A stretch of DNA of 64,000 nt from CAVRGQ01 sp963720785 (lineage in GTDB: Bacteria > Actinomycetota > Acidimicrobiia > IMCC26256 > DASPTH01): contig CAVRGQ010000005.1 in the NCBI GenBank assembly GCA_963720785.1, forward strand, positions 806,001 through 870,000, written 5' to 3'. Within the stretch, counting starts at the first letter, position 1. Every line of letters starts with the position of its first letter. The position numbers and the translations under genes were made by a program. Positions 8,764 through 17,594 of this stretch are shown here, piece by piece. The notes beneath the pieces were generated by a model. That model made no database searches. It had not been told where the DNA came from and saw nothing but the letters and a program-made list of their open reading frames with translations.

Positions 8764-9626
8764 GTGCGCGCCAGGTGCCGGCTCGGGTCGCCGAGACGTT
8801 CGTGGTCGCGTGCTTCCTCACGGCGGCGGCCGCGGGTCTGGGCCTCGCAGTCGTCTACGCGCTCGGCGGTCAGCCACAGTGGGAGGGGGCACTGCTCGGC
8901 CTCGCACTCCTCGGGCTGGGCGTCGGACTCGTCGCGTGGTCCCACCGGTTCCTGTCCGGCGGACCGTACGAAGAGCACCGCGAGGATTTCGGATCCACCC
9001 GGAGCGAGCGGATCGAGGAACGCGCGCTCGAGGACGACCTGGCACGGAGCGGCACGATCACCCGGCGCAAGCTGATCGTCGGTTCGCTCGGCGGCGCGGT
9101 CGGCGCGCTGCTGCTCGCGTTCCTGTTCCCCGCGCGCTCACTCGGCCCTTCGCCCGGCAATGCCCTGTACCGCACGCCGTGGCGGCCGGGCCGCCGGGCG
9201 GTGACCGAGGACGGTCGGCCGGTGCACGCCGACGACGTGCCGCGCGACGGGCTCGTGACCGTGTTCCCGGAGGGCTTCGCCGGATCGGCCGACGGCCAGA
9301 CCGTGCTCGTGCGGGTCGATCCCGATCGGCTCCAGCTGCCGCGGTCGCGGCGGCAGTGGGCGGTCGATGGGCTGCTCGCCTACTCCAAGGTCTGCACGCA
9401 CGCCGGATGCCCGGTCGGCCTGTACGAGCCCCGCAAGGCCACGCTCCTCTGCCCGTGCCACCAGTCGAGCTTCGCGGTGCTCACCGGCGGCAACCCCCTG
9501 ATCGGACCCGCCGCCCGACCGCTGCCGCAACTGCCGATCGACATCGACGCCCAGGGGTACGTCGTGGCGCGCTCCGACTACCGGGAACCGATCGGCCCCA
9601 CGTTCTGGTTCCGGCGGGACCGGTGA
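8760..9626 (+). CDS. qcrA: Rieske iron-sulfur subunit of the bc1 complex
   Basis: 288 aa. The N-terminal part contains TM helices (about residues 12-60 and 105-125), as in actinobacterial QcrA with several helices. The Rieske 2Fe-2S motifs are CTHAGC at about residue 212 and CPCHQSSF at about 231, each giving one Cys and one His ligand. It follows qcrC by a 4-base overlap and precedes ctaC by four bases. It transfers electrons from menaquinol to the diheme cytochrome. Confidence 0.95.
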   Translation: MSARQVPARVAETFVVACFLTAAAAGLGLAVVYALGGQPQWEGALLGLALLGLGVGLVAWSHRFLSGGPYEEHREDFGSTRSERIEERALEDDLARSGTITRRKLIVGSLGGAVGALLLAFLFPARSLGPSPGNALYRTPWRPGRRAVTEDGRPVHADDVPRDGLVTVFPEGFAGSADGQTVLVRVDPDRLQLPRSRRQWAVDGLLAYSKVCTHAGCPVGLYEPRKATLLCPCHQSSFAVLTGGNPLIGPAARPLPQLPIDIDAQGYVVARSDYREPIGPTFWFRRDR

Positions 9627-9630
9627 GCAG

Positions 9631-10629
9631 GTGAGCCCGCGGGCGACACGATGCGCGAGGCTGGCAGGCGCCGCCATCGCGGTCGCGTCGCTCGCGGGCT
9701 GCGGCAGCTCCGGATCCATCCTGTCCGGCGCCGGTTCCGAGTCGTCGCACGTCGCGACGATGTGGTGGATCACCTTCGGCATGGCCGCGGTCGTCTACGT
9801 GGTGGTCGCCGGTCTCATCGTCTTCGCCCTCACCCGTGGGCGCCGGCACGGTGCCGGCACGTCACGGCTTCGCGAGGCGCCGTTCATCTGGATCGGCGGG
9901 GTCGCGGTGCCCGTCGTGATCCTCGGCGTCATCGCGGTGATGACGGTCACGTCGACGGCCGACCTGCGCCGGCCGTCACCTGGCGAGCTGCAGGTGGAGG
10001 TGCGCGGCAACGACTGGTGGTGGGCCGTCCGCTACCCGGCGAGTGGCGTGGCCACTGCGAACGAGCTGCACCTTCCCGTGGGACGGCCGGTCGACATCCG
10101 GCTCACGTCACGCGACGTGATCCACAGCTTCTGGGTGCCCGAGCTCGCGGGCAAGGAGGACGCGATCCCCGGGCAGCCGAACCACCTGCGCTTCACGCCG
10201 GAGAGGATCGGGTCGTACCTCGGTCGCTGCGCGGAGTACTGCGGCATCCAGCACGGCCACATGGGGTTCCGCGTGGTGGTGCAGAGCCCGGCGGACTTCG
10301 GGCGCTGGCTGGCCCGGCGCACCACCGTGCGCACGGAGCCGACCTCCGACGAGGCCCTCGCCGGGGCGGCGCTGTTCCAGGCCCAGGCCTGTGCGGGGTG
10401 CCACACCATCCGCGGGACTGCGGCGAACGGGAAGGTCGGTCCCGACCTCTCCGACGTCGGTTCACGGGCCGAGATCGGCGCCGGCGCGATGCGCAACACG
10501 CAGCAGAACCTCGAGCAGTGGATCCGCGACGCCCAGGCCGTGAAGCCCGGCGTGATCATGCCGCCCTTCCACACCCTCACCGCACGGGAACGGCGGGCCA
10601 TCGCCGTGTACCTCGAGAGCCTGAAGTAG
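9631..10629 (+). CDS. ctaC: caa3-type cytochrome c oxidase subunit II with fused cytochrome c domain
   Basis: 332 aa from GTG 9631. A lipoprotein-like signal (ASLAGCGSSG) is followed by two TM helices. The CuA domain has HSFWVPELAGKEDAIPG and the copper motif CAEYCGIQHGHM at about residue 200. A C-terminal cytochrome c domain has CAGCH at about residue 254 and the Met candidate VIMPPF. The fusion defines a caa3-type subunit II. It accepts electrons from the bc1 complex and passes them to subunit I. Confidence 0.95.
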   Translation: MSPRATRCARLAGAAIAVASLAGCGSSGSILSGAGSESSHVATMWWITFGMAAVVYVVVAGLIVFALTRGRRHGAGTSRLREAPFIWIGGVAVPVVILGVIAVMTVTSTADLRRPSPGELQVEVRGNDWWWAVRYPASGVATANELHLPVGRPVDIRLTSRDVIHSFWVPELAGKEDAIPGQPNHLRFTPERIGSYLGRCAEYCGIQHGHMGFRVVVQSPADFGRWLARRTTVRTEPTSDEALAGAALFQAQACAGCHTIRGTAANGKVGPDLSDVGSRAEIGAGAMRNTQQNLEQWIRDAQAVKPGVIMPPFHTLTARERRAIAVYLESLK

Positions 10630-10636
10630 GAGCGCC

Positions 10637-12559
10637 ATGGCGATCAGCGACCGTCCCCGCATGCACGACCCGGCGGTGGAGCACGCGCTCGAGGAGAAGT
10701 GGGCCGACGCCCCGGGCCTCCCCGGCTTCTTCAACACGGTCGACCACAAGCGCATCGGCATGCGGTACCTGTACACCGCGTTCGCCTTCTTCCTCGCGGC
10801 GGGCGTGGCCGCGCTGGTGATGCGCGTGCAGCTCGCGACGCCGAACGCACACGTGCTCGACCCGCAGACCTACAACGAGTTCTTCACCGTCCACGGCACC
10901 ACGATGATCTTCCTGTTCAACACCCCGGTGCTCGCGGGGTTCGGCAACTACCTGGTGCCGTTGATGATCGGCAGCCGCGACATGGCCTTCCCGCGGCTCA
11001 ACGCGTTCAGCTACTGGATCTTCGTGCTCTCCGGGCTGCTGCTCTACTCCAGCTTCCTCGTGGGCGCGCCGCCTGACGGTGGGTGGTTCGCCTACGTGCC
11101 GCTCACCAACACGCCGTGGTCGAGCGGGCTCAACATCGACTTCTGGGGGCTGTCGGTCATCTTCATCGGGATCTCGACGACGGTCGGCGCAGTCAACTTC
11201 ATCGTCACCATCTTCAAGTTGCGCGCGCCGGGGATGACCCTCAACCGCATGCCCGTGTTCGTGTGGTCGATGATGGTGTTCTCGTTCATGGTGATCTTCG
11301 CGGTGCCCGCGGTGACCACCGCCGCGGCACTGCTGGAGCTCGACCGGCTCTTCGGCACGAGCTTCTTCCACCTCGCCGGCGGCGGGAGTGTCCTGCTGTA
11401 CCAGCACCTCTTCTGGTTCTGGGGCCACCCTGAGGTGTACATCCTCTTCGTGCCGGCCACCGGCATGATCTCGATGATCATCCCCGTGTTCTCGCGGCGC
11501 CCGATCGCGGGCTACCTGTGGGTCGTCACCGCACTCGTCGCCATCGCCTTCATCAGCTTCGGCGTGTGGGTGCACCACATGTTCGCGACGGGCATCCCCG
11601 CGCTCGCGTTGTCGTTCTTCTCCGCCGTGAGCCTCATCATCACGATCCCCAGCGGCGTGCAGTTCTTCGCCTGGATCACCACGATCTGGAAGGGGGTCGT
11701 GGAGTTCAGCACCGCGATGTTGTTCGCGATCGGGTTCCTCCTGATCTTCCTCCTCGGAGGCATCACGGGCGTGATGGTCGCGATCCTGCCCCTGGACTGG
11801 CAGGTCACCGACAGCTACTTCGTCGTCGCCCACTTCCACTACGTCCTCAACGGCGCGGTGGTCTTCCCGATCTTCGGCGCCCTGTACTTCTGGCTCCCGA
11901 AGATGACCGGGCGCATGCTCGACGAGCGCCTCGGGAAGATCAGCTTCTGGACGATGTTCGTCGGGTTCAACGTGACGTTCTTCCCGATGCACATCCTCGG
12001 CTTCCTCGGAATGCCGCGACGGATCTACACCTACGACTCCGGTCTGGGGTGGGACTCGATGAACATGCTCGAGAGCATCGCCGCCTTCGCCTTCGCCTTC
12101 GGGGTTCTGCTCACGCTGTGGAATTTCTTCCGCAGCCAGTGGCGCGCAGTGCCCGCACCCGACGACCCGTGGGGCGCCGACACCCTCGAGTGGGCGACGT
12201 CGTCGCCGCCACCGGAGTACAACTTCGCCGAGATCCCGGTGGTCACGAGCCGCCACCCCCTCTGGGACCGCCGGCCCCCGCCGACCGCGACCCCCTCGGC
12301 GGCCGCACCGGTGCGGGCGCTGCTGGTGGAGGGTGCGCTCGAGAAGACCATGGCCGTGGGCGAGGGATTGGACGCCGCCCCCCAGTCGACCCTGGGCATT
12401 CCGGAGCCGACCTACCTGCCGTTCGTGGCTGCACTCGGCATCACCGCGTTGTTCGTGGGGCTGCTGGTGAAGGCGCTGGTGGTGGGCGTGGTCGGCGTGG
12501 CGGTGGGCGTCGCCGCCGTGGTCTGGTGGTTGTGGCGCACCGACGAGGATCTCCGGTGA
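10637..12559 (+). CDS. ctaD: Cytochrome c oxidase subunit I
   Basis: 640 aa. Heme-copper oxidase motifs are intact: VHGTTMIFLFNTP (low-spin heme His, about residue 85), WFWGHPEVYILFVP (CuB His cross-linked to Tyr), HHMFATG (two CuB His) and HFHYVLNG (heme a3 and a His). The core would end near residue 530. About 110 residues follow: a Pro/Ala linker and two more hydrophobic segments ending in VVWWLWRTDEDLR. That tail resembles a fused subunit IV-like piece. The next gene starts in its stop (GTGA). Confidence 0.97.
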   Translation: MAISDRPRMHDPAVEHALEEKWADAPGLPGFFNTVDHKRIGMRYLYTAFAFFLAAGVAALVMRVQLATPNAHVLDPQTYNEFFTVHGTTMIFLFNTPVLAGFGNYLVPLMIGSRDMAFPRLNAFSYWIFVLSGLLLYSSFLVGAPPDGGWFAYVPLTNTPWSSGLNIDFWGLSVIFIGISTTVGAVNFIVTIFKLRAPGMTLNRMPVFVWSMMVFSFMVIFAVPAVTTAAALLELDRLFGTSFFHLAGGGSVLLYQHLFWFWGHPEVYILFVPATGMISMIIPVFSRRPIAGYLWVVTALVAIAFISFGVWVHHMFATGIPALALSFFSAVSLIITIPSGVQFFAWITTIWKGVVEFSTAMLFAIGFLLIFLLGGITGVMVAILPLDWQVTDSYFVVAHFHYVLNGAVVFPIFGALYFWLPKMTGRMLDERLGKISFWTMFVGFNVTFFPMHILGFLGMPRRIYTYDSGLGWDSMNMLESIAAFAFAFGVLLTLWNFFRSQWRAVPAPDDPWGADTLEWATSSPPPEYNFAEIPVVTSRHPLWDRRPPPTATPSAAAPVRALLVEGALEKTMAVGEGLDAAPQSTLGIPEPTYLPFVAALGITALFVGLLVKALVVGVVGVAVGVAAVVWWLWRTDEDLR

Positions 12560-13197
12560 CCGCCCAGTCGATGCCCTCGCCGGTGCCGTCGTCGGTGCCG
12601 CCGCCCACGACGGTCACGGTCGCCACGGCATCGCCGACGCGGGGCTACTCGACGGCGTGGTGGGGCATGCTCGTGCTCGTCACCACCGAGGGCATGGTGT
12701 TCCTCGCGCTCCTGTCGTCGTACTTCTTCGTGCGCGCGACCGCGAACCACTGGCCGCTCGGCGGGCTCCCCGAGCCCGAGCTGCCGCGCACGGTCCTCTT
12801 CACCGTGATCCTCTTGAGCAGCAGCATCCCGATCTTCTGGATGGAGCACGCGCTGCGGCACGGGCGGATGGGCCAGGTGAAGATCACCCTGTTCCTCGCG
12901 TTCGCGATGGGGGCCGCCTTCCTGGCCAACACCGTCTACGACTTCCGCAACATGGAGTTCGGCTGGCGGGTCAACGCGTACTCGTCGTTGTTCCACACCA
13001 TCATCGGCCTCCACGCGCTCCACGTGCTGGTCGGCCTGCTCATGAGCCTCACGGTGCAGGTCAAGGTGTGGATGGGCAAGGTCACCGCCGAGCGCCACAC
13101 CACCCCCGAGGTGTTCGCCCTCTACTGGCACTTCGTCGACGGCGTGTGGGTGTTCGTGTTCGCGTCGCTGATCCTCTCCCCCCATCTGGTCCGATGA
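12556..13197 (+). CDS. ctaE: Cytochrome c oxidase subunit III
   Basis: 213 aa from GTG 12556. After a Pro/Thr-rich N-terminus there are five hydrophobic helices with subunit III hallmarks: TTEGMVFLALLSSYFFVRA, FHTIIGLHALHVLVG, and the end ALYWHFVDGVWVFVF. The length matches the short five-helix bacterial form. It overlaps ctaD and the following small gene by four bases on each side, so translation is probably coupled. Confidence 0.95.
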   Translation: MTAQSMPSPVPSSVPPPTTVTVATASPTRGYSTAWWGMLVLVTTEGMVFLALLSSYFFVRATANHWPLGGLPEPELPRTVLFTVILLSSSIPIFWMEHALRHGRMGQVKITLFLAFAMGAAFLANTVYDFRNMEFGWRVNAYSSLFHTIIGLHALHVLVGLLMSLTVQVKVWMGKVTAERHTTPEVFALYWHFVDGVWVFVFASLILSPHLVR

Positions 13198-13556
13198 ACC
13201 TCCGGTTGCGCCAGTTCCCCGACCACGGGTTCCTCGTCTGGTTTGCGCTGGGCGCGGGGGTGGTCGCGTGGGCCGCGCATCTCGTGTCGTTCGCGGTGGG
13301 CGTGGCGTTCGTGCGCAACCAGGGATTCTTCTGGCTCTTCGACCTGGGAAACGGTGCCGCGTTCCTGGTCACGCTGGTGGCGCTCGCTCTCAGCTTCGTG
13401 ATGTTCACCGCCGGTGACCGCGACGACGACGCGCCAACCCCGGGCGGCCGCATCCGCTTCCTCGGAGCCCTCGGGCTGCTCGTCAACACGATCAACCTCA
13501 TGCTCATCGCGCTCGAAGGCGTGTACGTCTACGTCATCCCGGTGCACCATGCCTGA
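13194..13556 (+). CDS. Small four-helix membrane protein of the oxidase operon
   Basis: 120 aa with four hydrophobic segments (about residues 13-35, 42-65, 72-82 and 95-115). I do not recognise a named family. Its position between ctaE and ctaG and its coupling to both by overlaps suggest an accessory or small subunit of the oxidase (inference). The ATG at 13194 overlaps the ctaE stop. Confidence 0.75.
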   Translation: MNLRLRQFPDHGFLVWFALGAGVVAWAAHLVSFAVGVAFVRNQGFFWLFDLGNGAAFLVTLVALALSFVMFTAGDRDDDAPTPGGRIRFLGALGLLVNTINLMLIALEGVYVYVIPVHHA

Positions 13557-14278
13557 GCGGCCGCCCGAACGACGGGCCCGCCAGGTCCTCGCGCTCGCGG
13601 GCGGGGTGTGCGTGGTGCTGGTCGCGCTGGCGACGCCGCTCGACGCGGCGGCCGACACCGACCTGCGTGCGCACATGGTCCAGCACGTGCTGCTGCTGTC
13701 GGTGGCGGCACCCTTGCTCGCCCTCGCCGCGCCGTTCCTGCTGGCCGCCGACGCACTGCCGGCGCGCGTGCGACCCGTCGTGCGACGGACCCTCGCCCGC
13801 CTCGCTCGATCACAGTCGCGCCACTGGTTCGTGTGGACTGCAGGGAGCCTGGCGCTCGCGTCCCTCACACTCGGCGCCTGGCACGCCCCCGCGCTCTACG
13901 ACGCCGCGCTGCGCAACGGAGCCCTGCACGCGCTCGAACACCGCGAGCTTCGTCGCGACCGCCGCGTTTTTCTGGTGGATGGCGCTGCGTGCCGGACGCC
14001 GCGACCGGCGCGGCTTCGGCGTGCTCGCCGTGTTCCTGTCGTCGCTGCCCGCCACGGCGCTCGGCCTGCTCATGACCGTCTCCGCGACGGCGTGGTACGC
14101 GCCCTACGGGCACGGCGACACGGCCCTGGCCCGGCAACAGGTGGCGGGTGCGGTGATGTGGGGCCTCGGCGGCATCGCGCTCGTGGTGTGCGGCGCCGGA
14201 CTGTTCGCCGCCTGGTTGGCGCGTCTGGAGCGGCCCGACCGAGACGCACACTCGCAGGTGGTGGCTGACCCGTGCTGA
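13549..14278 (+). CDS. ctaG: CtaG-type (caa3) copper/assembly membrane protein, frameshifted
   Basis: About 242 aa in two frames. The first holds HMVQHVLLLSVAAPLLALAA and TLGAWHAPALYDAALRNGAL. The second, from about 13941, gives ASFVATAAFFWWMALR, AVFLSSLPATALGLLM and SATAWYAPYG. Together they match the caa3_CtaG family (HxxxHxLL...WHxPxLY...ALEHASF). Removing one C in GAACACCGCGAGC restores EHASF. The family is required for caa3 oxidase assembly in Bacillus. The ATG overlaps the previous gene by eight bases. Confidence 0.85.
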
Positions 14279-15809
14279 CCCGCCGGACCATCCGCTGGTT
14301 CGACACCCGGCTCGGGACGTCGCAGTTCGCCGCGCTCGTCACTCAACAAGGTGTTCCCCGACCACTGGTCGTTCATGTTGGGAGAGGTGGCGCTCTACTG
14401 CTTCACGATCCTCGTGGTCACGGGGATCTACCTGAGCTTCTTCTTCGTGCCGAGCGACCGCGACGTCGTATACCACGGCAGCTACCACGCGTTGCGTGGC
14501 ACGCACATGTCGGAGGCATACCGCTCCGTGGTGCAGCTCAGCTTCGACGTCCGCGCGGGGCTCGTCATGCGGCAGATCCACCACTGGGCCGCGCTCGCTC
14601 TTCATCGCCGCGATCGTCGCCCACCTCTGTCGGATCTTCTTCACCGGCGCGTTCCGGCGACCGCGGGAGCTCAACTGGTTCGTCGGCGTCACGTTGTTGA
14701 TCCTCGCGATCTTCAATGGCTTCGCCGGCTACTCGCTCCCCGACGACCTGCTCTCCGGTACGGGCCTGCGCGTCGCATATTCGATCGCGTTGTCGATTCC
14801 GATCGTCGGTACCTGGGTCGCCTTCCTCGTCTTCGGGGGTGAGTTTCCCGCCCACGACATCATCCCGCGTCTCTTCGTCATCCACGTGTTGCTGATCCCG
14901 GGAGCGATCGCGGCGCTGCTCTCGGTGCACCTCGCCGTGCTGTGGCGCCAGAAGCACACGCAATTCCGGGGCCGCGGTCGACGCGAGGACAACGTGGTCG
15001 GTTCACGGATGTGGCCCGCGTACGCCGCAAAGAGCGTCGGGCTGTTCGCCATCGTCGCCTCGGTGCTCGCGTTCCTCGGCGGGTTGGTGCAGATCAACCC
15101 GGTGTGGCTCTACGGCCCGTTCCATCCCGCCGCGGTGTCGACCGCCGCACAACCCGACTGGTACATGGGATGGGTGGAGGGCGCGCTGCGCATCATGCCC
15201 CCCGCGCAGCTGGAGCTCGGCCCCTACACGATCTCGGAGACCTTCTGGCCTGCGGTGCTGCTCCCGGCACTCACGTTCCTCGCGCTCTACCTCTGGCCGT
15301 TCCTCGAGGCCCGGGTCACCCACGATCGGGCCGAGCACCATCTGCTCGACCGTCCGAGCGAGCGGCCCGTGCGCACCGCACTGGGCGTCGGGGTGCTCAC
15401 CTCTTACGTGGTGCTGCTGATCGCCGGCGCGCAGGACATCTGGGCCGACCGTTTCTCGCTCTCCATCGAGAGCGTGATCTGGACCTTCCGCGTCCTCGTG
15501 GTGGTGGTTCCCGTACTCACCGGCCTGCTCGCGTGGAAGCTCTGCCGCGACCTGCAGCGCGCGCGACACGCCGCGCACGCCGAGGCGGAATCCGAACCCC
15601 CGGTCGCGCCGAACGAGCTGCCGGTGCCCGGCGAGGACGCCCCGGGCGTGGAGATCGCGCCGCGCCGCCGATGGTGGCAACGCTTCGGCGACGTGGTCCT
15701 CGGCGTCGTGGTCCTCGTCGTCCTCCGACGCCGGCGCCCGACGAGCGGCGCCGGCGAGGAGGACGGCGCGCGCGAGGAGCAGCGCGCCGCCACCGGGGTG
15801 GGGGACTGA
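14272..15809 (+). CDS. qcrB: Cytochrome b subunit of the bc1 complex (two frameshifts)
   Basis: About 511 aa assembled from three frames. GTG 14272 gives LTRRTIRWFDTRLGTSQFAA. From about 14345 the reading is LNKVFPDHWSFMLGEVALYC...RQIHHWAA, and from about 14600 SLFIAAIVAHLCRIFFTGAF through GYSLPDDLLSGTGLR to the stop. The PDDLLSGTGLR motif, the His pairs on helices 2 and 4, and the C-terminal extension (PVRTALGVGVLTSY, AGAQDIWA) are actinobacterial QcrB features. Each shift equals one extra base. The core energy role argues for sequence errors rather than decay. Confidence 0.9.
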
Positions 15810-15812
15810 CGC

Positions 15813-16499
15813 GTGCCGCCCGCGTGGTTGACGGTCGTCGCCTGGATCGCGCTGGGCATCGCGGCCGTGTCCGCCGCGTTCGTCCTCGTCGACATCTTCG
15901 GGCGCGGGCACCGGCAGCAGATGTGGATCATGGAGATCGTCTGGCCGGTGACCGCCCTGTACTTCGGACCGCTCGCGGTGCTCGCCTACCTGCGGTGGGG
16001 CCGCCCGCAGTCGAAGCGGTGGCAGGCGGAGCACGGCGACCCGCCGGAACGTGCCTTCTGGACCGTCGTCGCCGTAGGCGTGAGCCACTGCGGGGGCGGC
16101 TGCACCCTCGGAGACATCCTGGGTGGTGTCCTCGTGCTCGCGCTGGCACTGCAGATCGCCGGCCTCGCGCTCTTTGCGGAGTACGCCGTCGACTTCGCCT
16201 TCGCCTTCACGCTCGGCATCGCGTTCCAGTACTTCGCCATCGTGCCCATGCGCGGCCTCGGCTTCCACAAGGGGCTCGTCGCCTCCCTGAAGGCGGACAC
16301 CCTCTCGCTCACGACGTTCGAGATCGGCATGTTCGGGTGGATGGCAATGGTGCAGCTCGTCTTCTTCACCGACCCGCACCTGACTGCGGACCACGCCAGC
16401 TACTGGTTCATGATGCAGATCGGCATGGTGCTCGGGTTCCTGACCGCCTACCCCGTGAACTGGTGGTTGATCCGCCGCGGGATCAAGGAGGCAATGTGA
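15813..16499 (+). CDS. DUF4396 polytopic membrane protein
   Basis: 228 aa from GTG 15813, three bases after qcrB. It has about six TM helices. The motif SHCGGGCTLGDILGG at about residue 91, plus MWIMEIVWPVTALYFGP and FEIGMFGWMAM, match DUF4396 proteins, which often lie near copper or respiratory genes. The Cys/His motif could bind metal (inference). It ends in ATG-TGA, into which the next GTG start is nested. Confidence 0.82.
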   Translation: MPPAWLTVVAWIALGIAAVSAAFVLVDIFGRGHRQQMWIMEIVWPVTALYFGPLAVLAYLRWGRPQSKRWQAEHGDPPERAFWTVVAVGVSHCGGGCTLGDILGGVLVLALALQIAGLALFAEYAVDFAFAFTLGIAFQYFAIVPMRGLGFHKGLVASLKADTLSLTTFEIGMFGWMAMVQLVFFTDPHLTADHASYWFMMQIGMVLGFLTAYPVNWWLIRRGIKEAM

Positions 16500-17536
16500 A
16501 CACTCGGGTGGACACTCGGCGCATCGCCGTCGTCACCGGCGCGACCGGAGGGGTGGGCCGCGCCACCGTGCGCGAGCTCGCGGCGCGCGGCTACGACATC
16601 GGGCTCCTGGCGCGAGGAAGCGCCGGTCTGGAGGCCGCCCGGTGCGACGTGGAGGCAGCGGGCCACCGGGCCCTGAAGTGCGCCGTCGACGTGTCCGACT
16701 TCGACGCGGTGGCGGCGGCCGCCACGCGCGTCGAAGCGGACCTCGGGCCCATCGACGTCTGGGTGAACGACGCGATGACCACGGTCTTCGCTCCCTTCAC
16801 CGAGCTCGACGCCGAAGAGTTCCGGCGTGCCGTCGAGGTGACGTTCCTCGGGCAGGTGTGGGGCACGAAGGCCGCACTCGATCGGATGCTGCCGCGCGAC
16901 TCCGGCCACATCGTCAACGTCGGCTCCGCGCTCGCCTTCCTCGGTATCCCGCTGCAGAGCGCGTACTGCGCGTCGAAGTACGCGTGCCGAGGGTTCTTCG
17001 ACTCGGTGCGCGCGGAGTTGCTCCACCGCAACAGCAACGTGACGATGAGCATGGTTCACCTGCCTGCGGTCAACACCCCGCAGTTCGACTGGGGTCGCGC
17101 GCTCACGACGCGACGGCCGATGCCCGTGCCCCCGATCTACCAGCCGGAGGTCGCCGCCCGGCGGATCGCCGACGTCGCCTGCGACGCGCGGCGCACCAGC
17201 GTGCTGGGATCGTGGAACAAGCTGCTCGTCGTCGCCGGACAGCTCTCGCCCGCCCTGGCCAACCAATTCGCGGCGATCGCGGCATGGGACGCGCAACTGA
17301 CCGACTCACCGGTCCGGGCCGACGATCCCGACAACCTGACATCACCCGCCGATGACGGCCGCGATTTCGGAGCGCACGGGCGCTTCGATGACCAGGCCGG
17401 CGGGTTCCTCGAACCCTCCTACCTGCGGACGCTGCCCGACACCGCGGCACAGTTCGCACACGCCGCGCGCGCGACGGTCGTCGAGACGATCGACACTTGG
17501 CGCCGCATTCGGCGGCAGCGCCGGCTGGGGTGTTGA
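16496..17536 (+). CDS. Short-chain dehydrogenase/reductase with C-terminal extension
   Basis: 346 aa from GTG 16496, behind AAGGAGG. It is a Rossmann SDR: VTGATGGVGRATV (TGxxxGxG), the NNAG-like VNDAMTT, Ser in NVGSALAF and the catalytic YCASKYA. About 90 residues follow the usual 250-aa core (DSPVRADDPDNL to the end), as in several actinobacterial SDRs. The cofactor is NAD(P) and the substrate is unknown. VNDAMTT deviates from the classical NNAG. It is the last gene of the plus-strand run. Confidence 0.88.
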   Translation: MNTRVDTRRIAVVTGATGGVGRATVRELAARGYDIGLLARGSAGLEAARCDVEAAGHRALKCAVDVSDFDAVAAAATRVEADLGPIDVWVNDAMTTVFAPFTELDAEEFRRAVEVTFLGQVWGTKAALDRMLPRDSGHIVNVGSALAFLGIPLQSAYCASKYACRGFFDSVRAELLHRNSNVTMSMVHLPAVNTPQFDWGRALTTRRPMPVPPIYQPEVAARRIADVACDARRTSVLGSWNKLLVVAGQLSPALANQFAAIAAWDAQLTDSPVRADDPDNLTSPADDGRDFGAHGRFDDQAGGFLEPSYLRTLPDTAAQFAHAARATVVETIDTWRRIRRQRRLGC

Positions 17537-17558
17537 CGCCGACGGGACCGCCGCTCAG

Positions 17559-17594
17559 GTCCGGAGTGCTCATGCCGTCCGGAGTGCTCATGCC
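17559..17594. repeat. 18-bp perfect tandem duplication at the antiporter 3' end
   Basis: GTCCGGAGTGCTCATGCC occurs twice, at 17559-17576 and 17577-17594. The second copy runs across the stop codon of the minus-strand antiporter gene (17588-17590). The repeat lies in the short gap between two converging genes. Confidence 0.95.

Noticed and set aside
13941..14600. Programmed +1 frameshifting in the respiratory genes
   Set aside because: No shared slippery sequence, stop codon or stimulatory structure is visible at the sites, and breaks occur in unrelated genes, including metabolic ones. Base errors are simpler.
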